Shown: piece by piece, positions 1-5,932 of the stretch
How the letters are laid out: the number at the start of each line of letters is the position of its first letter
Position numbering within the stretch: position 1 is the first letter of the stretch
NCBI GenBank assembly: GCA_021295675.1
Contig: JAGWBY010000092.1
Location: 1-11,230 of the forward strand
Direction: 5' to 3'
DNA: 11,230 bases
Origin: Candidatus Latescibacterota bacterium
GTDB lineage: Bacteria > Latescibacterota > UBA2968 > UBA8231
Translations under genes and position numbers: made by a program
The notes under the pieces: generated by a model
What the model was told of the DNA's origin: nothing
Database searches by the model: none
The model's input: only the letters and a program-made list of their open reading frames with translations

Positions 1-363
1 GCCAACGACGAGGTTTTGCAGGGTAAACTCGACTTCTTCGGGCGTCAGGTCGAGCGGAGTGTTGCGCCGCGCATTGCCGGCCACATTGCCCACGATGTCG
101 ATGCAGCCGTATTCTGCATCTATTAATTCGAACATGGTGCGGATCTGATCGGGTTGGGACATGTCGCACGTCACCGGGAGGACGCGGCGGCCCAAGGCTT
201 CCATTTCGCGGGCCGTCGTGGCCAAACCGTCGGCATTGATGTCGGCCAAGACGAGGTCGGCCCCTGCTTCGGCAAAGCCGGTGGCCATGGCTTTGCCGAG
301 GCCGCTGGCCGCACCAGAGACCAAGGCGACGCGGTTGGACAGATCGAAAAGCGGATGGGACAT
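1..363 (-). CDS. SDR family NAD(P)-dependent oxidoreductase, N-terminal part
   Basis: This is the first 121 codons of a short-chain dehydrogenase/reductase; the gene leaves the window on the left without a stop. The Rossmann nucleotide-binding motif SGAASGLG is at residues 16-23, an acidic residue (D41) sits at the end of strand 2, a CDMS segment with D67 follows strand 3, and NVAG (93-96) stands for the classical NNAG motif. D41 favours NAD(H) over NADP(H), which is an inference from the family. The Ser-Tyr-Lys catalytic residues lie outside the window. The start is well supported: AGGAGG (plus coordinates 371-376) lies six bases before the ATG. The gene is divergent from the VOC-bicupin operon, with about 135 bp between them. 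The substrate cannot be told; neighbours suggest a sugar or sugar-acid derivative. The family is secure, the role is not. Confidence 0.9.
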   Translation of the reverse strand, partial: MSHPLFDLSNRVALVSGAASGLGKAMATGFAEAGADLVLADINADGLATTAREMEALGRRVLPVTCDMSQPDQIRTMFELIDAEYGCIDIVGNVAGNARRNTPLDLTPEEVEFTLQNLVVG

Positions 364-432
364 AAACAGCCTCCTGATTTGTTTGGTTCAAAACATAGGG
401 GCGCGGCTAGCAGCGGCCAAGCCCTGCCGAGC

Positions 433-462
433 TTGCGGCGATTTATTCGCCCGCTCTATATT
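433..462 (+). promoter_or_regulatory. candidate sigma70-type promoter for the VOC-bicupin-hydrolase operon
   Basis: TTGCGG (433-438) and TATATT (457-462) are separated by 18 bases and lie about 36 bases before the start codon at 499. This leaves room for a short leader carrying the Shine-Dalgarno sequence AAGGAGA (486-492). The spacing and the -10 box are good and the -35 box is partial. The rest of the 364-498 divergent gap shows only a 5-bp hairpin (GGCGA/TCGCC around 437-451). Confidence 0.4.
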
Positions 463-498
463 TGCTGCCGCAGTTAGCTAACCACAAGGAGAGATTCG

Positions 499-870
499 AT
501 GGTACACAAAATTCACAAGATCGCGGTTGTAACCGACGACATCGAAGGAGCGGTGGCGTTCTACACGCAGAAACTAGGGTTGACCGTGGTAGAGCGCTTT
601 CACAACGAGGACGACGAAGACTATGTCTTCCTCGACGCCGGTGGTATCCTGCTGGAGCTCATGCCGCAAAAGAGCATGGGGCAGGACCCAGGTTTCCACC
701 ATATCTCCTTTAAGGTTGATAGCGTGGAAGACAGCGCACAGGAGTTGAAGAACAAGGGCGTCACCATCACCAAAGAGCCTTTTGACGTCGGCGGGGGCAC
801 CGGCATCACCTTGGGTTTTTTTGAGGGGCCGAACCAACTGAATCTGCAACTCTTCCACCGCGAGAAATGA
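499..870 (+). CDS. VOC family (glyoxalase/methylmalonyl-CoA epimerase fold) protein
   Basis: The protein has 123 residues, the usual size for a single-chain vicinal-oxygen-chelate protein built from two beta-alpha-beta-beta-beta modules. The opening HKIAVVTDDIEGAVAFY block is the typical first module, and GFHHISFKVD (65-74) begins the second. Likely metal ligands by position are H6, E53 (LLEL), H68 and Q117 (NLQL); the last is Glu in many relatives, so the metal site may differ slightly. The closest general resemblance is to methylmalonyl-CoA epimerase and lactoylglutathione lyase-like proteins, but VOC proteins share sequence patterns across many reactions and I cannot assign one. The start is backed by AAGGAGA at 486-492. 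It is the first gene of a compact operon, seven bases before the bicupin gene, so it probably works on the same small metabolite. Confidence 0.85.
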   Translation: MVHKIHKIAVVTDDIEGAVAFYTQKLGLTVVERFHNEDDEDYVFLDAGGILLELMPQKSMGQDPGFHHISFKVDSVEDSAQELKNKGVTITKEPFDVGGGTGITLGFFEGPNQLNLQLFHREK

Positions 871-877
871 GGCTACT

Positions 878-1696
878 ATGCGCGTAGCGAGAGCCGACCG
901 TGCAGACATGAAGGAGTTGAGCGATGTCCACGGCGGTGCCGGGACGATCCTCTTCAACAGCCTGTGGGACCGCGCCGATTTCGAGTCGCCCTTTGCCTTC
1001 GTCCACTGCGCGATCCTCCTCCCCGGCGGCGGGATTGGCTACCACCGCCACGACGACAGCGAGGAGATTTTTATCGCCATTGACAACGCCTCGCAATTCA
1101 CCCACAACGGGCGCACGGCCGTAGTCGAGGGCGGGGCCACAGTGCCTCTGCGCTCGGGCGAGGTCCACGCCATCTACAACCACACCGACCGCGAGACGCG
1201 CTGGTTCAACGTCCACTGCGTGGTTCCCGGCGGCGATCCCAAATCGACCGATCTGGGCGACGACCGGGTCGGTGCTGAGCTGGAATCCACCGACCGCCTG
1301 CCGGTGGGGCGGCTGGACCGCGGTGCACTGAAATACGGCCAGGCGCACGGCGGCAAGGGCGCAGTCGGTGGCCGGCTCATCTGGGGGCCGGAGGACTTCC
1401 GCAGCAATTTTTACTGTTTAGTCCACTGTCTGTTGCCGCCGGACACCTCGCTCGGCTACCACCGCCACGAAGGCGTCGAAGAAGTTTATATCATCATCGA
1501 AGGTAGCGGGCGGATGACAGTAGATGATGAGACGCAGGAGGTCGCGCAGTGGGATGCGATTCCCAATCGGCTCGGGGGCAGCCACGGCCTCTATAACCAC
1601 ACCCAAGAAAATCTCGAATTGTTGGTCGTCGCCGTCTGCGCCGAGAAGGGGCAGTTCGACTCGACGGATCTCGGCGACGATCTAAGCCAACGCTAA
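878..1696 (+). CDS. bicupin: two-domain cupin protein made by tandem duplication
   Basis: This 272-residue protein consists of two cupin beta-barrels. Domain 1 has GYHRHDDSEE (54-63) and a second-motif histidine H97. Domain 2 has GYHRHEGVEE (193-202) and H236. The predicted metal ligands are therefore H56, H58, E62 or E63 and H97, and H195, H197, E201 or E202 and H236. Each half also ends in the same STDLGDD tail (123-129 and 262-268). All matching residues are exactly 139 apart, so this is an internal duplication with no net indel. Both sites keep their ligands, so both may bind metal. There is no signal peptide, so the protein is probably cytoplasmic. It lies seven bases after the VOC gene and 17 before the hydrolase gene. 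The ribosome site is weak (TGAGG overlapping the upstream stop), suggesting translational coupling. The reaction is unknown. Confidence 0.85.
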   Translation: MRVARADRADMKELSDVHGGAGTILFNSLWDRADFESPFAFVHCAILLPGGGIGYHRHDDSEEIFIAIDNASQFTHNGRTAVVEGGATVPLRSGEVHAIYNHTDRETRWFNVHCVVPGGDPKSTDLGDDRVGAELESTDRLPVGRLDRGALKYGQAHGGKGAVGGRLIWGPEDFRSNFYCLVHCLLPPDTSLGYHRHEGVEEVYIIIEGSGRMTVDDETQEVAQWDAIPNRLGGSHGLYNHTQENLELLVVAVCAEKGQFDSTDLGDDLSQR

Positions 1697-1713
1697 CAGA
1701 AAGGACTATTCCT

Positions 1714-2511
1714 ATGGCATCCGTGAAGATCACCTTTATCGGCCACGCTTCTTTCCGCTTCGAGTCCGACAAAGGCTCGGTCACCTACTTCGACGCTTGG
1801 CTCGACGACAATCCCACCGCCAAGATGAAGCTCAGCCAGGTGAGAAAAGCTGATATCGTCATCGCCACCCACGGCCACAGCGACCACATCGGCGACTCGT
1901 ATGAGATCTGCAAGCGCACCAAGGCCAAGTTCGTCGGCAATTACGAGCTTTGCTCGGTCGCCGAGGCCGTACATGGACTCAAGATGGGCTCGCGGGCGCT
2001 GTCGATGAATCCCGGCGGCCAGGTCAAGGTCAAAGACGCCACGCTCACCATGGTGCAGGCCCATCACTCGCAGTCGCTATCGCCGCACGTCATCGGTGGC
2101 GAACTGCCGGAAGGAATGCTCTTCCACCCCGACAGCGCGGTCAACGGTTTCATCGTTGCCTACAACAACGGCATCTCCATCTACGACACCTCCGACACCT
2201 GCCTGTTCAGCGATATGCAACTCATCGGCCAGATGTACGGACCGCAGATCGCGATTATGCCAGTGGGCGGGCAGTACACCATGGGGATCCGCGAGGCCGC
2301 GCGGGCGGCAAGCCTGATTCGTCCCGACATCGTCATTCCCTGCCACTACGGGCCGATTATGAATCAGCCGGCCGACATCGGCGCATTGAGCGAAGCAGTG
2401 CAATTCCTCTCGCCGAATACAAAGGTGGTAGAGATGCAGCCTGGGCAGACGCTGACCTACACGGCGAGTAGCCATCGAGTTGGTCGCCAAGGTGCTCGGC
2501 GCAAGCAGTAG
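1714..2511 (+). CDS. UlaG-like metal-dependent hydrolase (metallo-beta-lactamase fold, UPF0173 type)
   Basis: The 265-residue product carries the metallo-beta-lactamase signature THGHSDHIGD, giving metal ligands H53, H55, D57 and H58. Further ligands fit H117 or H118 (AHHS), D161 in DTSDTCLFSDM and H211 in PCHYG. The early GHASF block (10-14) and the pattern ending in PCHYGPIM are typical of the UlaG / UPF0173 branch, which includes L-ascorbate-6-phosphate lactonase and many uncharacterised hydrolases. The last 15 or so residues are basic and probably a variable tail. AAAGGA stands eight bases before the ATG, 17 bases after the bicupin stop. As third gene of the operon it may open a lactone or hydrolyse a small ester or phosphate made by the SDR, VOC or bicupin proteins; this is inference from context. 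The fold assignment is firm, the substrate unknown. Confidence 0.85.
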   Translation: MASVKITFIGHASFRFESDKGSVTYFDAWLDDNPTAKMKLSQVRKADIVIATHGHSDHIGDSYEICKRTKAKFVGNYELCSVAEAVHGLKMGSRALSMNPGGQVKVKDATLTMVQAHHSQSLSPHVIGGELPEGMLFHPDSAVNGFIVAYNNGISIYDTSDTCLFSDMQLIGQMYGPQIAIMPVGGQYTMGIREAARAASLIRPDIVIPCHYGPIMNQPADIGALSEAVQFLSPNTKVVEMQPGQTLTYTASSHRVGRQGARRKQ

Positions 2512-2555
2512 GCCACTGTCTAGAGGTTATCTCCTCAGTACCCAATAGTAGAAGC

Positions 2556-2653
2556 GGTCTGAGATACTTCGCTCCGCTCAGTATGACACTGAAGCAGGGC
2601 ACCAGCGCTTGTCATGCTGAGCGGAGCGAAGTGGAGTCGAAGCATCTCAGACC
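2556..2653. repeat. REP-like imperfect palindrome between operons
   Basis: The inner arms 2566-2587 and 2611-2632 are inverted copies matching at 21 of 22 positions, with a 23-base loop (2588-2610). The outer arms 2556-2565 and 2644-2653 match 10 of 10. The right arm has 11 extra bases (2633-2643) between its inner and outer parts. The core CTTCGCTCCGCTCAG with GCATGAC resembles dispersed intergenic elements I recall from many bacterial genomes. It could act as a REP sequence, protect mRNA ends or help end transcription of the 499-2511 operon, although no T-run follows. It accounts for most of the 222-base gap between the hydrolase and the propeller gene; nothing else was seen there. Confidence 0.75.
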
Positions 2654-2733
2654 TAGATGCTCATGTGTAACGTCCATTGGATTACTGCCGTGTATTAAGC
2701 TGCCGCCCTGTTGATAGACACCAAGAGACCGAC

Positions 2734-3708
2734 ATGACATTTGCAAACATGCTGAAAGCCGTCCACTACCAAGATGTGGACCCCGGAACTCAGTGGATCA
2801 AGGACGCCGCCGTCGCCATCGATTCCGACGGACCGCTCGATGCAGACCGCACCCTCACTCCGAACGTGGTCAAAATGGACGGCGGATACCGCATGTACTA
2901 TCACGGCCTCGGGCCGGGGCGTCCAAACGCGGCTTCAAAAGGGTACATCCTCAGTGCCTTCTCCACCGATGCCGAGCACTGGGAGAAGGAGCCGGGCGTC
3001 AGAATGGATGCGGGAGGAGAGGGTGCCGAGCACTACATCTGGAGCCCAGACGTCATTCCGCTAGCAGATGGCCGCTACCGCATGTACTACGAAGGGAAGA
3101 CTGAGACGGGGGACGGCCAAGTCAAGGCCGCAATTGTGAGTGCAGTTTCCGCCGACGGTCTGGTTTGGGAACGAGAGCCGGGCCTGCGCCTAGCCGGAGC
3201 AAGTGTCTCCTATCTGGCACCTCGCTGTCTGCACCTCGACCCGACCGCAGAAAAGGGCGGGCCCCGCTTTCGCCTCTACGCCAGTGCCTATCCCTATCCA
3301 GATGTTGCTGGCAACAAAAAGATCGTCAGCGCCGTGTCAGAAGATGGCCTAGAGTTCGAGTTGGAGCCCGGCGTTCGCATACCCCAAGACCGAGCGCTCG
3401 AAAGCTATGCCGTCTATGCCCCGGAGGTGTTGCGCCTAGGCGAGGGCGGCTTTCGGATGTACTACGCAGGCTGGACGTCGGCTCCGGAGGTCCAGCGTGG
3501 ATCAAAGTATCACGGCAGAATTTTCAGCGCATTTTCCGCGGACGGTCTGCAGTGGGTCAAGGATCCGGGAATCTGCATTGACAATGGGGGAGAGCCGTGT
3601 GTGATTGACCTCGCCGACGGCCGCTTCCGCATGTTCTACGAAGCCTGCGATCTCGACGGACGCTGGCGCATTGCCAGCGCAACTTCGGTTGCATCTACTG
3701 CGCCGTAA
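2734..3708 (+). CDS. five-bladed beta-propeller protein, GH43/GH32/GH130-like glycosidase fold
   Basis: The product, 324 residues from this ATG, shows five repeats of a strand motif like YRMYY (starting near residues 52, 115, 179, 240 and 298; about 60 apart), most followed by SAxSxDGxxW and a Pro-Gly turn. This is the pattern of five-bladed propellers found in glycoside hydrolase families 43, 32/68 and 130. Acidic positions that could serve catalysis include D106 (WSPDV) and E231 (APEV), but I cannot place the full catalytic set, so an enzyme is likely rather than proven. No signal peptide is present, so it is probably cytoplasmic. An in-frame TTG at 2677 would add 19 residues; I prefer the ATG at 2734 because the added segment is not conserved-looking. 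It precedes the sugar-acid dehydratase gene by 41 bases and probably shares its transcript, supporting a carbohydrate role. Confidence 0.7.
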   Translation: MTFANMLKAVHYQDVDPGTQWIKDAAVAIDSDGPLDADRTLTPNVVKMDGGYRMYYHGLGPGRPNAASKGYILSAFSTDAEHWEKEPGVRMDAGGEGAEHYIWSPDVIPLADGRYRMYYEGKTETGDGQVKAAIVSAVSADGLVWEREPGLRLAGASVSYLAPRCLHLDPTAEKGGPRFRLYASAYPYPDVAGNKKIVSAVSEDGLEFELEPGVRIPQDRALESYAVYAPEVLRLGEGGFRMYYAGWTSAPEVQRGSKYHGRIFSAFSADGLQWVKDPGICIDNGGEPCVIDLADGRFRMFYEACDLDGRWRIASATSVASTAP

Positions 3709-3749
3709 CAATCCAGCAAGTAATCACCCATAGCCAAAGGAGTACCACC

Positions 3750-4829
3750 ATGCCGGGCACTGAAGCCCCTATCGGACCCAACGATGCGATTAAAGTCACC
3801 AAAATCGAGACGTTCGTTCTCAAAAACTCCTGGGTCTTCGTCAAGATCTCGACGGACGCGGGCATCACTGGTTGGGGCGAAATGCTCAAGGACGACGCCA
3901 AGGCCTGTGCCGCCGGCGCGCTCGAAGTCGCCGACTATCTAGTGGGCAAGGATCCCCGCCCAGTCACCCACCACTGGCAGGCCATCCATCGCGGTGCCTT
4001 CTATCGCGGCGGCCCGATCAAAACCGCCATTTCCTCCGGCATTGATATGGCCCTTTGGGACATCACCGGCAAATGCTATGGAGTGCCCGTGTACAAGCTG
4101 CTCGGCGGCCCCACGCGCGAGCGGATTCGGGTTTACGGCGAAGTGAGCGAAAAGACCGGGGTCAACGCCATGAAGGTGGGGCCGGGTACATCGCGAGCCC
4201 CTTTCAAATACATCGAAGGTCAAAAATTCGTCGATGACGCGAGGAACACGGCTCCGGCGTCGATATCGCCGTTGACTTTCACGGCGCAGTGCAGCCTCCT
4301 ACTGCCCTGCTGCTCGTCAAAGCGCTCGAACCGTATCATCCTTGGTTTTACGAAGAAATTGTGCAGGCTCTCAACGTCGATGTCATGGCCGAAATCGCCG
4401 AAAAGACCCACATCCCCATTGCCACGGGCGAGCGCATCTTTACCAAGTGAAAAACGCGCCGCCCACATCCTCCAGCCAGATATTTGCTATGCCGGCGGCA
4501 TCACCGAATTGAAGATCATCGCCGGCATGGCCGAGGCCTACTACTCGCCGCTGGCCCCGCACAACCCACAAGGCCCCTGTTCGCTCGCCGCGAGTCTGCA
4601 AGTCGCCGCTGCCATCCCCAACTTTCTCATTCAAGAGCGCGGCGACAACGAATACGCGGACCTACTCGCCAAACCCTTGCCACCGGTCGCCAACGGCCAT
4701 CGACCGCTACCCACAGATCCCGGCCTAGGCATCACCATCGACGAAGACAAGCTCATGGCCCAAGTCGGCGAACCGAACCCCTATCGCGTTCGCCTTGATC
4801 CCGACGATGGGTCGGTCGTGGACTGGTAG
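3750..4829 (+). pseudogene. enolase-superfamily sugar-acid dehydratase (D-galactonate dehydratase-like), broken gene
   Basis: The N-terminal part matches the mandelate racemase/D-galactonate dehydratase group: GWGE, FYRGGPI and SGIDMALWDITGK, then LLGGPTRERIRVYGE. The C-terminal part has ILQPDICYAGGITE, APHNPQGP, IPNFLIQE and PGLGITID. The middle is in another frame. From about 4241 to 4447 the second frame reads REEHGSG, VDFHG, ALEPYHPWFYEE and THIPIATGERIFTK and then meets TGA at 4448-4450. The main frame remains open through this stretch but gives meaningless sequence, so the 359-residue reading is chimeric. Compared with the family pattern, about 15 residues are also missing in frame near 4160, several at about 4240, and seven or so at about 4448. 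Metal and catalytic residues (D and H of VDFHG, the EE and GER glutamates, H of APHN) are split between frames. AAAGGAG (3736-3742) still precedes the ATG. Probably non-functional; sequencing or assembly error is the alternative. Confidence 0.8.
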
Positions 4830-4872
4830 GCCGGAGAGAAGGTGAATTACCCCTTAATCGAGGAGCGCTGGA

Positions 4873-5127
4873 ATGAGCACTTTAACCTTTGAAGCGCGGG
4901 CTTCTAAAATTTGGTTCGATAACGATAACATGTGGCTGAATCTTTCCGATGGTCGGCAATTATCGGTTCCTCTTGTCTACTTTCCTCGGCTGCATAAAGC
5001 TACAGAACAACAAAGGGAAAAGTATGAGGTTAGTGGTGGTGGGACGGGCCTCCATTGGGATGAAATAGATGAAGATATTAGCGTTCCCAACTTACTTATT
5101 GGAATCTATGATCGGTCTGTTACTTGA
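4873..5127 (+). CDS. DUF2442 domain-containing protein
   Basis: This 84-residue protein matches the DUF2442 pattern: a beta-rich start with a WFDNDNMWLNLSDGR stretch, VPLVYFPRL (32-40), then GTGLHWDEIDEDISVPNLL (57-75). DUF2442 proteins are small, widespread, of unproven function and commonly found next to DUF4160 proteins in toxin-antitoxin-like pairs. No DUF4160 gene is present; the upstream neighbour is the broken dehydratase 43 bases away. GAGGAG lies about seven bases before the ATG. GC is clearly lower than in the enzyme genes to the left (27 of 60 bases at 4921-4980), which suggests separate acquisition. The TGA overlaps the TTG start of the next small gene, so the two are probably translated together. 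The family call is firm, the function unknown. Confidence 0.8.
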   Translation: MSTLTFEARASKIWFDNDNMWLNLSDGRQLSVPLVYFPRLHKATEQQREKYEVSGGGTGLHWDEIDEDISVPNLLIGIYDRSVT

Positions 5128-5315
5128 AGCCATCTCATAAATGCCAGCGACCCCGTAACGCTACGGATGAGATCATCTTGGAGACAAGGAGGATCAAAGA
5201 AGCCTTGGCAGAGTCTATGGATTACGATCTTGATCGCATTCTGAAAGATGCGAGGCAGAAACAGGAGAAAAGCGGCAGGATTGTCCTTTCTCCTCCAGTT
5301 CAACCAATCCCCTGA
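5124..5315 (+). CDS. small antitoxin-like hypothetical protein
   Basis: This 63-residue reading frame starts at TTG inside the stop region of the DUF2442 gene (TTGA overlap). The core DEIILETRRIKEALAE plus SMDYDLDRILKDARQKQE (residues 15-48) is charged and helical. It resembles short uncharacterised proteins that accompany DUF2442/DUF4160 genes and are often labelled antitoxin-like; this resemblance is from memory of the family pattern. The protein has no membrane segment or metal motif, and its tail SGRIVLSPP is probably flexible. There is no clear ribosome site, so expression would rely on coupling to the DUF2442 gene. An alternative is that it is a short fragment of a longer gene, but the end fits the usual length of these proteins. 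Confidence 0.6.
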   Translation: MKPSHKCQRPRNATDEIILETRRIKEALAESMDYDLDRILKDARQKQEKSGRIVLSPPVQPIP

Positions 5316-5359
5316 CGACGACATATTACCAAGAGAGTCTGATCGGTTTTTGAGTCAAA

Positions 5360-5572
5360 ATGAACTGCATCCACTGCCGTGGGCAGATGAAGCGCTCGGC
5401 GGCACCCTTCCATATTGACCGCAACGGCTATCACTTGGTATTCGACACAGTCCCGGCCTGGGCCTGTGACCAATGCGGTGAGGCGTACTTTGAGGAACGC
5501 GAAGTCAGTGTAATTCAGAGCGCTACTAAGGGGCTTGACCAACAGGCCCAGCGGCTTGTTGCAGACACTTGA
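5360..5572 (+). CDS. YgiT-type zinc finger protein (MqsA N-terminal-like)
   Basis: The 70-residue product has two CxxC pairs, C3-C6 and C36-C39, in the contexts MNCIHCRG and WACDQCGEAYF. This is the layout of the zinc-binding N-terminal domain of the MqsA/YgiT antitoxin. Short stand-alone versions such as this one lack the DNA-binding HTH half and usually follow a DUF4258 or MqsR-like toxin gene. No such toxin is visible upstream; only 44 bases separate it from the preceding small gene. It may therefore be an orphan antitoxin, or pair with a neighbour here. The start ATG lacks an obvious Shine-Dalgarno sequence. Its TGA overlaps a TTG of the downstream nucleotidyltransferase frame (TTGA), the same junction type as at 5124-5127. 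The zinc-finger assignment is firm, the biological role inferred. Confidence 0.8.
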   Translation: MNCIHCRGQMKRSAAPFHIDRNGYHLVFDTVPAWACDQCGEAYFEEREVSVIQSATKGLDQQAQRLVADT

Positions 5573-5574
5573 TT

Positions 5575-5919
5575 ATGAAGGCCATTGAAGCCCACATCGA
5601 CAGCGCCACGATCCAAGCCATAGCGCAACTAATTGTCGAACGCTTTGATCCTGAACAGATCATTCTCTTCGGCAGCCATGCTCGCGGAGAGGTTGGAACG
5701 CACAGCGATGTGGATCTGCTAGTTGTGCTTCGTGCAGGCGCAGGACAGTCACAGCACGGCAATCCGATTCGTCGGGCGATTGCCGAGCGGTTCGTCCTGC
5801 CCGTTGATGTGGTTATCCGCTCGCCAGAAGTCCTCGCCGAGCAGCGCGATGATCCGTATTCCTTGATCCACAAGGTGCTGGAAGAGGGGAAAGTGCTGTA
5901 TGAGCGACGTGTCGCCTGA
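5575..5919 (+). CDS. MNT-type minimal nucleotidyltransferase (antitoxin of MNT-HEPN pairs)
   Basis: The 114-residue protein has the polymerase-beta-fold nucleotidyltransferase signature: LFGSHARGE (31-39) followed by SDVDLLV (44-50), with D45 and D47 as metal-binding catalytic residues and a likely third at D78 (PVDVV). In MNT-HEPN systems such proteins neutralise the HEPN RNase toxin by adding AMP groups to it, and the HEPN gene usually follows with a small overlap. I chose the ATG at 5575; an in-frame TTG at 5569 would add two residues and overlap the previous stop. The expected HEPN gene is missing: only a 9-residue frame beginning MSDVSPERV (5900-5929) overlaps the end. The nucleotidyltransferase call is firm, while its present partner is uncertain. 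Confidence 0.85.
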   Translation: MKAIEAHIDSATIQAIAQLIVERFDPEQIILFGSHARGEVGTHSDVDLLVVLRAGAGQSQHGNPIRRAIAERFVLPVDVVIRSPEVLAEQRDDPYSLIHKVLEEGKVLYERRVA

Positions 5920-5929
5920 ACGGGTGTAG
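5900..5929 (+). pseudogene. possible N-terminal remnant of a HEPN-domain toxin gene
   Basis: This nine-codon frame, MSDVSPERV then TAG, begins inside the last 20 bases of the MNT gene. That is the overlap usual for a HEPN partner, and many HEPN proteins start with a short MS...PE(E/R) stretch before their first helix. Three bases after the TAG the pentapeptide gene begins. No further HEPN sequence is seen in any frame. I infer that the HEPN gene was removed by a deletion or replaced by the pentapeptide gene. With so few residues, chance cannot be excluded. Confidence 0.35.
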
Positions 5930-5932
5930 AGA

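Noticed and set aside
806..1348. Minus-strand 180-codon frame opposite the bicupin gene
   Set aside because: The plus-strand bicupin has clear duplicated motifs, and the antisense frame has no family features; GC-rich coding DNA often leaves such shadows.
2357..2602. Minus-strand small protein over the end of the hydrolase gene and the palindrome
   Set aside because: Its first residues are the translation of the REP-like repeat, a common source of false genes.
2677..2733. TTG-initiated extension of the propeller protein
   Set aside because: The extra 19 residues resemble neither a signal peptide nor a propeller strand, and the ATG at 2734 gives a normal start for the fold.
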